DNA of 64,000 nt from NCBI GenBank assembly GCA_026686845.1, contig JAIVEN010000020.1, positions 7,033,501-7,097,500 of the forward strand, given 5' to 3'. Position numbers and translations under genes: made by a program. Position 1 is the first letter of the stretch. Each line of letters starts with the position of its first letter. Source of the stretch: Adenanthera pavonina. Taxonomy: Eukaryota > Streptophyta > Magnoliopsida > Fabales > Fabaceae. The notes beneath the pieces are model-generated. The model was not told the origin of the DNA. It saw only the letters and a program-made list of their open reading frames with translations, and searched no databases. This document shows, one piece after another, positions 13,201-22,818 of this stretch.

Positions 13201-13870
13201 GAATATAGTAAAACACCCATCACAGGTTTTAGTTAGTTCATCTAACAATGATTAATTTTGTCATGGTTTGGAATGAAATCAGTTGAAGATTTTGTCAATC
13301 TGATATGGAAAAAAAAAAAATTAGATTTGCAACGTCCTTGCCAGTTTTCTTGCAAGCAATCATGAGAGGGAGGAAGGGAAAAAATAGTAATACGTCAAAT
13401 CAATTTTCCAAATCCAGATAATGAAATTACGGTGCAAGTGATACTTTCAGCTACCGATCAAATTACCCACTAACCTAAAAGAGATAAATCAACATTAGAA
13501 ACATGAAGAACCCAAAGAGATAAATTTTGCAGCTTTTTTAATTTATTTAACTTCTCGGTGAAAATTATCCAATCTAGTAGACATGAAAATTCACGAAAAT
13601 ACGAGACCCCACCTGGATATAAAAATGAAAAAAGAAGGAGGGGAAAAAAAGATACATAACAGGAACACAAAACTAATGAATCATAATACCAACAAAAACT
13701 CAGCACATTTAAGTAGCTATTTCTTTTTTTTTTTTTTTGGTTACAAATTTAAGTAGTTATTTCTATTGCTTAAGCAGTACACAGTACAGACGGAGAGAGA
13801 AAACCTGGAAATCGGAATTGATGAGACAGACTCCAACGTTGGGACGGTAACCTTTGGGAAGGCCTTCCAT
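4238..13870 (-). CDS. Nudix hydrolase, Ap4A hydrolase type (NUDT25/26-like), six exons
   Basis: Minus-strand exons: 13805-13870, 12297-12347, 11591-11683, 11152-11246, 4750-4861, 4238-4342; 522 nt, 173 aa, the usual length for the plant family. The protein starts MEGLPKGYRPNVGVCLIN, continues VFVASRLNVPGAWQMPQ, and carries an intact Nudix box from GGIEEGE to RELQEETGI (residues about 40-62; GX5EX7REUXEEXGU), which binds metal and catalyses hydrolysis. WGGEWHGQAQKW and FAEWKW follow, as in Arabidopsis NUDT25. Family members cleave diadenosine tetraphosphate and related NpnN compounds; some plant members are chloroplastic, but no transit peptide is visible here, so a cytosolic form is more likely. 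Introns 1-4 are GT-AG; intron 5 (4343-4749) appears to use a GC donor (CAG|GCTAGT) with a normal AG acceptor. The C-terminal tail after LPYF is not one I recognise. Intron 4 is 6.3 kb, mostly LINE. No in-frame stop is present, so the gene looks functional. Confidence 0.93.
4395..4713. mobile_element. MITE with about 33-bp terminal inverted repeats, in Nudix intron 5
   Basis: The left end reads TAGGCTTCAATACACTTTTG followed by TCCCTTTAGTTTT. The right end is its near-perfect inverted copy (AAAACTAAAGGGACTAAAAG, then TGTATCTAAGCCTA). The 319-bp interior has no coding potential. A convincing target-site duplication is not visible, so the superfamily is not certain; the long inverted repeats suggest a Mutator-like or similar non-autonomous element. 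It fills most of the 407-bp GC-AG intron. Confidence 0.75.
4862..5601. other. Nudix intron 4, 3' part
   Basis: Intron sequence between exon 5 and the LINE insertion (in gene orientation the acceptor-side part). I see no gene or element in it. Confidence 0.6.
5602..5614. repeat. Left target-site duplication of the RTE pair
   Basis: TATATTTATTGAG here matches TACATTTATTGAG at 10659-10671 (12 of 13). The two copies bracket both tandem RTE elements, not each one separately. Confidence 0.7.
5615..8787 (+). mobile_element. RTE-type non-LTR retrotransposon (LINE), near full length, inactive (copy 1)
   Basis: A LINE of the plant RTE clade lies antisense inside Nudix intron 4. After a 5' leader typical of these elements (AGCGGGTCCCAAACCCAAAT), an apurinic endonuclease domain runs from about 5940 to 6698 (FNIISAYVPQVE, VVGGDLNGHVG, QIDFFLVRN). 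The reverse transcriptase follows at about 6954-8400 (PIYKNKGDIQTCANYQGIKL, ISENQFGF, the catalytic HILFADDIVL, then FRYLGSILQS). The C-terminal region (ECWTLKEQ onward) runs to about 8750. The 3' end is the RTE signature: a short conserved tail (CACATTAGTGGGATAAGAC) and then TTG/TTA repeats. Several stops and frameshifts (near 6696, 7728, 8043) kill the reading frame although the FADD box survives. Confidence 0.92.
8788..10658 (+). mobile_element. RTE-type LINE, 5'-truncated (copy 2), directly abutting copy 1
   Basis: This copy begins with sequence homologous to about position 6901 of copy 1 and runs in the same orientation to its own tail (CCCACTTAGTGAGATAAAAC followed by TTG repeats). It therefore lacks the endonuclease and the start of the reverse transcriptase. 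The most readable parts are 9641-10213 and 10232-10420. The catalytic box reads MLFANDIDL instead of FADD, so one catalytic Asp is lost in addition to multiple frameshifts. It starts exactly where the TTG tail of copy 1 ends. Confidence 0.9.
10659..10671. repeat. Right target-site duplication of the RTE pair
   Basis: TACATTTATTGAG, the partner of 5602-5614. Confidence 0.7.
10672..11151. other. Nudix intron 4, 5' part
   Basis: Intron sequence next to exon 4. No gene or repeat recognised. Confidence 0.6.
11684..12296. other. Nudix intron 2
   Basis: Intron between exon 3 and exon 2; no inserted element recognised. Confidence 0.7.
12446..13073 (-). mobile_element. RTE-type LINE 3' fragment (copy 3) in Nudix intron 1
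   Basis: A 5'-truncated RTE copy lies in the same orientation as the Nudix gene. Read on the minus strand it encodes the post-reverse-transcriptase region (SKFKYLGSILQNN, MLYGSEC, then MRMLRWMCGHIKLDKIRND and LRWFGHIQRR). It ends in CCCACATAGTGGGATAAGGC followed by a TTG tail, which on the plus strand is CAACAACAACAAT at the left edge. It is bracketed by a 14-bp target-site duplication with one mismatch: TCACATTGTGTATA at 12432-12445 and TCACATTGTATATA at 13074-13087. It has fewer stops than the copies in intron 4, so it may be younger. Confidence 0.92.
13088..13804. other. Nudix intron 1, remainder
   Basis: AT-rich intron with a long T run near 13723-13738. No gene recognised. Confidence 0.6.
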
Positions 13871-14160
13871 GGTTGTTTCTTAGGGGAAAACTGAGATTCT
13901 GGTAGGAGAAGACAGTGGTGTTGGGTTGAGTTGTTGATGATGGGATCGGATCGGTGTGAGAGGGATAGATAAAAAGTGAAGAAAACAAAGTGGGTTGTTT
14001 GTGAATTGTGAACTGTGATGCGCTGTGACTTGTGTGTGGGTGGGTGTGTGCGCGTTAATTTGATATGTGGGAATGGGTGACGGACGCTGACTCTGACAAA
14101 AAGGTGGACTCACACTAACGCACACGAGAGCGTGGAGTTTTTTGCTCTCTTATCCTGCGC
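13871..14160 (-). promoter_or_regulatory. 5' UTR and proximal promoter of the Nudix gene
   Basis: Sequence directly upstream of the Nudix ATG. It is CT-rich on the gene strand, as plant 5' UTRs often are. Parts of it are recognisably repeated at 40907-41110 next to the dead first-exon copy, including the TTTCCC and GAATCTC-type stretches and the TGTGTGCGTTAAT-like segment. No TATA box can be placed with confidence. Confidence 0.5.
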
Positions 14161-16160
14161 ACCCCCAGCCCGCCAAGTTTGGTCCTTTTAAGTTTTTTAG
14201 TATTTTATGGTATTTGAAGGATGGAATTTGGTGTGGTTCAGTCATTGTTGCTATTGTGAGCTTCTTATTGGATTTTTTAATAAAAAATTCAGTTACATTA
14301 TTAAATTCTTTTATTACACACATCTAAATTGTTTACACAGATCATTTTATTAAATATTAAGTTAATTATATAGATATTCTTCCCCATTTGTCCAACCAAA
14401 CAAAACAAATCATATAATTTTAAAAATTGTAAATTATACAAATTCTTTTCTTTTTTTTTTTGCCAATATACAATTCTTTTCAATTCATTATATTATATTT
14501 AATAATGCGGAGATTGATGAAATAAACATAATCTATATGATCCGGAAGTAAGTCATGCCTCATAAACAATACTAATTAATACGTCAATCCATTATATTAA
14601 ATTAACAAGTCATGGCTTGAAAAATTAATTTTTAATTTTAATAAATAAATCATTTTTATTATTATCTTTTTCTTGGCCAACAATTTTATTATCTTAACTT
14701 CTCTTTTTTGTTATTTGTAATAACTGTCTTGTTACTCTAACCCTAAAATAGGTAGGAAAGCAAAGAGGAGAGGAAAGTATAGAAATATAAGAGAAAATTA
14801 CTTGATTATGAAAATAAAATTAGGGAAAAATAATGTGTGAGTTCCTACATATTTTTTCCCCTAACTTTTTTTCCCAAAAAATGAAGAGATTTTGGAAGGA
14901 AAACTTTCCTTTCAAAATTACCTCACCAATTCTTTTTACTTTTCCACTTTCTTTTTCAATTTTAACATTATTTTAAAATTTTTTAAATCAACATATAAAA
15001 AAATAATTTTAAAAATTAAAAAATAAAGATTGGATAAAATAATTTTCAATTGAGAATAAAATTAAAATTATATTTTAATTTCATTTATTATTATAATATG
15101 AAAATTATATAAATAACATGGTAAAATAATAAGTGTTATTATATGTAAATATTTTCTAAAAATAATAAATATATTATTATTAATTTAAAATTAGTTACTC
15201 TTTTTTCTTTCTTATTTTCTTCTATTCAATCAAGTATATAAAGAGAAAATCACTCATTCTCACTTTTTTCTTCTCTCTATTTTTGTTCTTTTCATTTTCT
15301 CTCCTTAATTGAGGAAGGGTAACTCTTTCATGATTTTAAATTTTTTATTATATTTTTAATTATAAAATTTTATCCCTGTGTAATGCACAGGTAAGGTTTT
15401 CTAGTTTTTATTAATTTTAATTCTACAATTCACTAGAAATTAATAAAAAATGTGACATTGTACCCATTAATATTAATAAAAAATTTGTTTATAAATAGGA
15501 TTCAATATTGAAAAAATATGAAGAATAATAAAATTTAATTTTATTCTTCATCTATCTATTCCATTAAAAAAATTTATCACACATTTCATAACGAATAATT
15601 TATTGAAGACTAAAATCTATAATACTTTAATCAAGAATGATTTATTCAAATCTTGTTAATAAAAAAATTATATATTAAAATTGCTATCTTTAATTGAATC
15701 AAATAATACTTAAATTTAACACATAATTATACTAAAAAACTTTATTTATATATTAATTTCATAATAAATACTTTTTTTAAATAAAGAGTGAAATTTAAAG
15801 CTATCTAATGCATTAATAATTAAAACAATCGAAATATATATGTATTTATATGCATTCACATAAAATACATAATTATTTAAGGGAAGGCTTGAAATCTCAT
15901 CCTTGAGAAAAGTGGGGTCTAAATTACTTCGTTTTGGTTTATCAGTCACATTTATAAAAAATTTATATATCAAAATATAAGAAATTTTATAAATTATACA
16001 GTATATTTAATTTTTTTCAAAATACACTTAAAAATAATAAAATTTAATTAATGCTGGAAAATTTAATTTAAAAGTTAACTACATTAAATAATATTAAATT
16101 AGAATAATTCAAAAAATAATAAAATTTTTTGAATTATTAATTATTATTATCTTTAATTCA
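14161..16160. other. AT-rich intergenic DNA
   Basis: Very AT-rich, no coding signal. It includes the Helitron 3' terminus listed separately. Confidence 0.6.
15375..15404 (+). mobile_element. Helitron 3' terminus
   Basis: The stem CCTGTG/CACAGG (375-380 with 386-391 of this kilobase) is followed 9 bases later by CTAG and then T. Hairpin plus CTRR plus T is the standard Helitron 3' end. The 5' TC end was not identified. The equivalent upstream region of the duplicated copy at 41 kb is much shorter, which agrees with an insertion of roughly 1-2 kb here. Confidence 0.6.
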
Positions 16161-16166
16161 TATATA

Positions 16167-16424
16167 TTTCCTCCGATTCATATTATAAGACATTTTATAT
16201 GACAAGTTTGTAGCCCAAAATATAGAATATTTGATATTTTTCTTCTTATTTTACCCATATCTTTAATGCTTCCTCTTTTCTCATTTATAATCCTATAATG
16301 ATAATAAAATGGATATTTAATAAAAATAAAATAAAAAATATGGATACTTTTTATGTTAATTTTAGTTAGAAAAATAAGTTTCTTAATGTATTTATAATTG
16401 ATACAAAATATAAACCGGAAAGAG
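16167..16424. mobile_element. Stowaway-like MITE (Tc1/mariner type)
   Basis: The inverted ends TTTCCTCCGATTCATATT and (reversed) CTCTTTCCGGTTTATATT resemble the plant Stowaway consensus. A TA flanks each end (16165-16166, 16425-16426). The interior is AT-rich and non-coding. The inverted repeats are diverged, so this is an old copy. Confidence 0.6.
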
Positions 16425-16668
16425 TAATTCATAAAAACATAAACGGGGGAGCAATTAAGAGTCTCACAATAAATTCACGATAATGCACGACATGTATATG
16501 AAAAATTGGAGAGCTCATGATAATGAGATGGGTGGGACGCATGGGCTCAGCAGAGAGTGGGCGCAAGATAGCAAAAGGTGCGCCGATGGTGACGCAGTCA
16601 ATCAGGTGAACACGCGGAGAGATAATAGGGAAAATGCATTAAACAACAAAAGAATCCAAAAAAACGTG

Positions 16669-16746
16669 GTGGGCCCCACCACCTACGGCGTTGACTTTCA
16701 GTGGCTGAGCCTTTAATATATTAAGGAATTGTTGGATCAAGTGATC
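16669..16746. promoter_or_regulatory. Upstream block repeated at 41.6 kb, with TCP-type and W-box-type motifs
   Basis: This GC-richer block stands out from AT-rich surroundings. It begins with GGTGGGCCCCACC, near-palindromic and containing GTGGGCCC, which fits TCP factor sites. GTTGACTTTC follows, with a W-box core TTGAC, and then GGAATTGTTGGATCA. The same order of motifs appears at 41590-41675 upstream of the dead Nudix exon copy. Shared sequence is what I see; a regulatory role is inference. Confidence 0.4.
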
Positions 16747-18072
16747 CATCCATCATTTCTTCTTTTCTTTTATGTTTTTTCTTCTTTTCTTTTTATTTCC
16801 GTTAAATAGAGGGAATCTAATAAAGGCCCCAAAAAAAAAAAAGTCCTACTTGCCTTTTCTTTTTGTCGCAACAAGTCTTATGAAATCTTGTACTTTCAAA
16901 TTTGATCATACTTTTTTTAAATTTTTAAATTTATACAGATGCTTTATATTCTTTCACATATAGGATATAAATAACCAATCCATTTGAAAAAAAATACAAT
17001 TAAAAGTAATTAGAATTATTAAATTTATTAAAATTTTAAATAAATTCAAAAAATACCTTAATTTAATATTTAAAACTTGTATCATGTAATTAATAATAAT
17101 TAATTATATTAACTTATTTAATAAAATATAAATTGAAATAAATAAATAAATAAATACATCAAACAATCCATAATTATATTTTATATTTTAAAATAAAAAA
17201 TATTGTAAATATATCTTATATTTAGAATTAGGGAATATTTTACTAAGAATGTCCTACTATTTATTAATCATAAATAATGGGACCCAATTCATAATATGTT
17301 AAACGCATGAGGCCTTCAAAGCAAATACTAATAACTCTCTAATTATTAATTCATCTTATATTTCCTTGTCAAAGCATGATTAGTTGGTGATGATGAGTTT
17401 CCCTAAATTTTATTTTTTTATAAATAACTCTCTTAAATTTTAAATTATGCGCTAATAACTCTTGAACTTTTTTATAACAACTCATTTGAACTCCTAATAT
17501 ATCAAACTTTATTAATTAAATAATGAACTAATTAATAATAAAGTTTATTTTTATAAATTTCAAAGTTTAAAGAAGGTTCGGTATAAAGTCTTGTATAAAT
17601 GAGGTTTTACGTACATGATATTTCAAAAGGTTTGTGTGCAACACAGTTCATAAAAAAAAAAATTCCAATATTTATATGGATGGACATTAAATTTTTTAAA
17701 TTAAATGTTTCAAAATAATTTTAAAACTTAATATCTTTAAATTTAAATATATCCAATTTCAAGTCTTCAACTATAGTTGTTTGTTGCTACAAACTAATTT
17801 TGATGTATCTTTATTTTTTTTTTTCACAAGACTTAAAAGTAAGGCGAGATGATTTACATATCACTCATCAATCCAGTGGTGAATTAAAGACCTTAAACCC
17901 ATGAGGGCAGGATGATGTATATTTTTTAAAAAAGAATAGTGAATAATCATAATTATTACTATATACAAGTCAACTTAATGTTTTAAGTTTCAAAAACTAT
18001 CCATATACCCATTCCTTCTTTATCTCACTCTTTTTCTTTTCCTCTTCTCCACCTCATCCCTCCTTCACACAG
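16747..18072. other. AT-rich intergenic DNA
   Basis: Low-complexity AT-rich sequence; nothing recognised. Confidence 0.6.
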
Positions 18073-18267
18073 CTCATTATGCTACATGCCCAAGTGACTG
18101 ACCCAGCTCTATTCAGAAAAATAACCTTACTTATTCAAGAAGGCAACTCATACTATATTTCAAGTTTCCTTGTCCCAGAAAATGCTTTCTTGAACAAACC
18201 TACTACCGTTCCCTTCATGATAAAGATTAACTTCTTCACTGACATTACACCCATTGAAACTTACTAA
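18073..18267 (+). pseudogene. RPA70/DUF223-like OB-fold fragment
   Basis: A short reading frame gives MLHAQVTDPALFRKITLLIQ, then EGNSYYISSFLV. That fits the pattern seen in the plant RPA70-like (DUF223) OB-fold: a 'hA.i......F...l.EG..Y.is.F.V' stretch ending in a beta strand with a conserved F. Such proteins are carried by plant Helitrons and also exist as diverged gene families. The fragment is cut off upstream and no further OB-fold follows intact. I infer a transposon- or gene-fragment relic; recognition rests on pattern only. Confidence 0.4.
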
Positions 18268-18382
18268 TCAACAAATCGATAATTCCTAAAGCTTCCCTCA
18301 ACTTACTAATCATCCCCTTCAATCAAATCTTCAGCCTCCCTCAATTTACTAATCAACAAATCAATAATTCCTAAAGCTTTAT
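18262..18382. repeat. Imperfect direct repeat, two copies, period about 82 bp
   Basis: TACTAATCAACAAATCGATA and the following AATTCCTAAAGCTT (from 18263) recur at about 18345 with one change. A partial third match to TTACTAATCA lies in between. Confidence 0.6.
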
Positions 18383-19015
18383 ACTTCTATTACATGTATC
18401 TAAAAAAATAGGATCCATTGAAGATTATAAATGTTACCTATCATTTGTATTTGCATATATCACCGACTCACTCATCCCACCACGCTATGAAGTACTCAAC
18501 ACTCCATTAGAATATTACAAACCTCTCATTAATTTTTAGCTCACACAACTAGGGTAAATTCATTATTTTATTTACTTTCACTTTTTCTGAATCCTTTTGC
18601 TAATCCTCTGAACAGTTAAAATGGCATTTATTTTGCAACTACCCAGTTATTGACTACTTCCTATTCAAAAAAGTAGCACAAAGAGCAATATAAGAATGGT
18701 CTTCTAACATCCAACCAGTGAAAATATTCAATGCCACCTTCTTTATGTTCGAGTCCCCAATCTACATGGTAAGGTTTTTATATTTATGCCTAACTATATT
18801 TAAAAAAAAATTGATACTATTTTTTTTATTTTTACCCGATTAGAAAAAATTGATACTATTAACATAACATGATTGATCTACCAAAAAATTTCAAGACACA
18901 TTACAGCTAGGAAACCCTCTAATATTACCAAAGCTGTCTTTATACGCAACATATAGCAATATGAGAAAAAGGAACAATAAAATAGTGGGTAAGAGCTCTT
19001 AGGAACTACTATTTT
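18383..19015. other. Intergenic, left flank of gypsy element
   Basis: No recognisable gene. Weak resemblance to more of the RPA-like protein downstream of 18420 could not be supported. Confidence 0.4.
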
Positions 19016-19210
19016 TTTTGCAAGTAAGTTAGGAAGTATGGAGTAAGCTCAAGATGTTGGAGAAAATGAGGCTGAACATATAATTCAAACGTGGAAGACA
19101 GTTGATCCATTATAAAGCATAGGAGGTCCAATAACGAAATCCAAAGCTAAGACAATAAAAGAGGTCTTGAATGATGTGATCAACAAGTAACTTAAGACAG
19201 TGTCTTTGCA

Positions 19211-20063
19211 ATGATACGTGAACCCTTTTGGAATCAATTCAAAGAACCCATTTTTATGTGTATGACACCCGGATCTTTGCGAAACAAGGGACACAAAGAC
19301 TGGAAAATTGGAAAACATGAAGAAGAAAGACACACAAAGAAGAGAATGAACAAGAAAGCACACAAGATATGTTGGTCTAGGTGAATTAGAACCCAAGAGA
19401 ACCAGTCTCTTGAACCCTAGTTCCGGTGACGCCACAAGGATTGACCAATTCCTTGATAAGTCATAGTATTCTCTCTAGCACTCAAAGAATGGCAAGAGGA
19501 AACTCACAAAAGTCTGAAACTTTAATCATTTCAATCTTCCAAACGTACATGAAAGTTAGCCTTAAGTAGGCAAGGTTAAATCTAACCTAATAAGCCTAGA
19601 AACCCTAATTAATTTTGGCTTAAGTGATCCTAATAGGATTATAAGACTTTAGGCCCAAACAATACTCCTATTGGACCTAGGAAACTAGTAAAATAAAATC
19701 CTAAAATAAAATAACGAAAATTCATAAGAAAATAATAAAAATAATGTTTAAGCCCTTATAAACATGTCACCACATTAATGAAGTCACATGTTTGGCACAT
19801 GACATATTTATTTACAAGATGGGCTATCAAAAAGACTACTAATTAACTAATTGGGCTTTATTAATTAACAAAGTTCAGCCCATAATTAATAAAAACGAAA
19901 TTAACATTAATTAAGCCCAATAATGCTTAAGTCACATGCTATTTTAATAAAGCACATGATCTTTTAAGTAATCTCTTCCAATGGGCTTCTCTTGGGCTTG
20001 AATCTTTCCAAGTGATAAGACCTCCTACCATGCTCCTGAATTTGTCCAAGTCATCCTCTATCA
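19211..20063 (-). mobile_element. Solo LTR of a related gypsy family, inserted in reverse inside the 5' LTR
   Basis: The insert interrupts the 5' LTR between two copies of CTTTGCA (19204-19210 and 20064-20070), which look like a target-site duplication. Read on the minus strand it runs from TGATAGAGGATGACTTGG to GGGTTCACGTATCA. It contains the same landmarks as the host LTR in the same order, such as TATCAAGGAATTGGTCAATC and GGCGTCACCGGAAC. It is therefore a related solo LTR in the opposite orientation. No internal region is left. Confidence 0.8.
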
Positions 20064-20920
20064 CTTTGCATTTAAGTGAATTTGAAGTCCAAGAACACAA
20101 AAATAGCGTGATTATGTTCTCATATATAGAAGTTTCACATTCAAGCCCAAAATTAAGCCTAATATAAAGAGCTCACTTAAAGAGCATGTAACTCACATAA
20201 AGAGTATATGACTTAGGAATTGATGGGCTTAATTATTGTTAATTTCATTTTTATTAATTATGGGCTAAACTTTATTAGTTAATAAAACCCAATTAATTAA
20301 TTAGTAATCTTTTTTATTGCTCACCTTGTAAATAAGTATGTCATATGCCAAACATGTAATTTCATTAATATTGTGGTATATTTATAAAGGCTTAGATATT
20401 ATTTTTATTATTTTCTCTTAAATTTTTGTTATTTATTTTTGGAGCTTTATTTTCTAGGTTTATTATGAGTATTATTTGAATACAAAGTCTTCTAATCTTA
20501 TTAGGATTATTTGAGCACAAATTAATTAGATTTCCTAGACTCATTAGGTTAGGTTTGCCCTCACCTATTTAAGACTCTTTATTATGTACATTTTTTTATA
20601 AATTTTGGATGAATAAAGTTTTAGACTTTTGTGAGTTCCTTTTATCTTCTTTGAGTGCTAGAGTGAAATTATAACTTATCAAGGAATTGATCAATCCTTG
20701 TGGCGTCACCGAAAATAAGGTTCAAGAGACCGATTCTCTTGAATTCTATTCCTCAAGATCAACATCTAATCATTATTTTTCTTTCCATTCTACTGTTTGC
20801 TTCTTGTTTCTTGTGTGTTTTCTTTGGTTCTTTCATGTCCAATTTTGTAGCATCTCTTGTTTACAACATTCCTAATATCTAACATATCAAAGTGGGTTCT
20901 GTGAACCTGTTATATAATGG

Positions 20921-21399
20921 TAGAGTTGTCAAAACGGGTCAAACCCAACGGGCTGACCCGAAAAGTCTGAAAAAATGAGCAGGCTCGAGTCTCAATTTTG
21001 GGAGCAAATACATAGTCTAAGCTTTTTGAGCCTGGCCTGTTTAGACCCGGTTTGAGCGGGCCACAGGTCAGCCCAAAATGCCCGTTTCTTTTTTTTTTCT
21101 TCTTCTTTTTTTATTGTTTAAAATATTAAAAATACATATTATTTTATTAATTAATGATATATAAATTATAAAATTTAAATATTATATTAGTTTTTTATGA
21201 ATTATGATGATAATTAGTTGTATTAATTCAAATAATTATATGAAAAAATTCTATAAAAAATATTAAAAAATTAAAAAAAAAGCCCTTGGGTCGGCCCATA
21301 GGCCCGATCCCGTGAGCTCATATTTGAAAATTCAAACCCGTTTGTCAAATTGGGCTTTTCGGTCGGACCGAGGCAGGCCGACCCAATTTGACAGCTCTA
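20921..21399. mobile_element. hAT-like MITE at the end of the 5' LTR
   Basis: The ends are TAGAGTTGTCAAA and TTTGACAGCTCTA (inverted, one mismatch). Flanking 8-bp duplications are TATAATGG (20913-20920) and TATAAAGG (21400-21407), one mismatch. Eight-bp duplications are diagnostic of hAT elements. Both ends are rich in GGGTC/GGCCCG while the middle is AT-rich and non-coding. Confidence 0.8.
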
Positions 21400-21433
21400 T
21401 ATAAAGGTTCACTTATCAGTTGATATTAGAGTA

Positions 21434-22818
21434 TTGGTTTGCAATCAAGGTTGGTCCTTTATCATTGTATCTTGTTCTTTTGTATGTTTTTCCTTGATGT
21501 TCAATTCATACATGTTTCCTCTTGTTTCTTGTTGTTGTGGTGTGTCTCTTTCATTCTATTTCTCCATTATTGTGTGTCTTCTTTTTTTATCTTAACCACC
21601 AGAGTTTGTTCTTAATGTGTGACTTGTGATCTTGGCCTTTTGATATCTGATTATGTGCCTTCTAGTTCTGAAATTTGTAGGGCTGTACAAAATTTCTGTT
21701 GCTGTCCAAAATTAATTTGCTTGCCCAGAATTTTCCAGATTCTTTATCCAAATTAAAAAAAATTCAATTTTATATTTTGCTACAATATTTTAGTTTCAGT
21801 TATAGTAATTGATTGCCCAAATTCAAACAAAATCTAAAAAAAAGAAAAAGAAAACAAAAGTGATTATTTGCTACCAAGAAAAGAAAAAAAAATAGCAGCT
21901 AAAGAAAAGTAAAAAAAAAAGTGAAAAAAAGGAAAGAGATTTGGTTAGGCTAAATTTAGAATCTTTGTGATTTGATTGAGTTTTTTATCTGATTGAGGAT
22001 TATATTCTTCTGAAGTGTTTTGACTTGAATTCCAAGTAGCATATTTTAGGCATTGATTTAATTTAGATCCTATTTGATTGCCTTGTGATGTATTACAATG
22101 ACTTGTTGGAGATTTTGCTACTTAATTATTGATAAGGGTGTTGATTTGTTTCCTTTTTAAGAGAATTATAAGGTTTTTGCTTACCAAATCATTATAATTT
22201 CCACAATTTATCAACTTTGGTGGTAAGCTTCCTACTTTCTTATTTTGAATCTCTCTAGTATTACTTCAGATTTTTAATTCGTCCGTTCCCCTGATTTCTT
22301 TCCTTTTCTATTTCTGTCCAGATTTAACATGAGTCATTTTCCCCTTTGTTTCAAGTCCTTAATTCACTCAAGTCCCTTCCTTGTTTTTCATTGAGCAATA
22401 AGCCACATATCTCTTCCTTTCCTTTCAATTTTTTGTTGATCCTTTTTGTATTTTCCAACTTCTTTTCATTTGCTTCCTTGCTAGAAATTTCAATTGTCTT
22501 GTGTCTTTTGTGTTGGTTGATGCTTAATTAAACTAGAATTTTTGAGAACTCTAATTTTGGACCTTTTTTTTTTGTAATTACTACTTCTTTAAAAATTAAT
22601 TTCCTTTTGATTAAAGTTGTGATTATAATTTAGTACTCCCTTAAAAAAGCAAGCTTTGAATGAAAAAAAGATAAGAGAGAAATTACATTATATCTGAAAA
22701 AGCCTTTGATTTAGTATGAAACACGAGTGCATTTATATAATTTGAATGAAACATGTGAGGGAGTGTAGTGAGGTCCATTTTCTCTTTGAATTTTACTAAC
22801 ATTTTACGTCCTCAAACT
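21434..22818. other. Gypsy element 5' leader
   Basis: Untranslated region between the primer-binding site and gag. T-rich, no conserved protein. Confidence 0.5.

Larger units (their letters stand above)
19016..21417 (+). mobile_element. 5' LTR of a Ty3/gypsy element, invaded by two elements
   Basis: After removal of the two insertions (19211-20063 and 20921-21399 plus duplications) about 1.06 kb remain. This aligns throughout with the 3' LTR at 27861-28902: TTGGAGAAAATGAGGCTGAA, CATAGGAGGTCCAATAA, TATCAAGGAATTGATCAATC and AGGTTCAC near the end. A primer-binding-like TTGATATTAGAGTA follows at 21420, a decayed form of the initiator-Met-tRNA type site TTGGTATCAGAGC. The extreme left end is eroded: only TGCAAG remains of the expected TGATGCAAG. 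Confidence 0.85.

Noticed and set aside
19085..19435. Minus-strand 116-aa frame
   Set aside because: It lies wholly inside the reversed solo LTR and repeats a translation seen in the host LTR; LTRs do not code.
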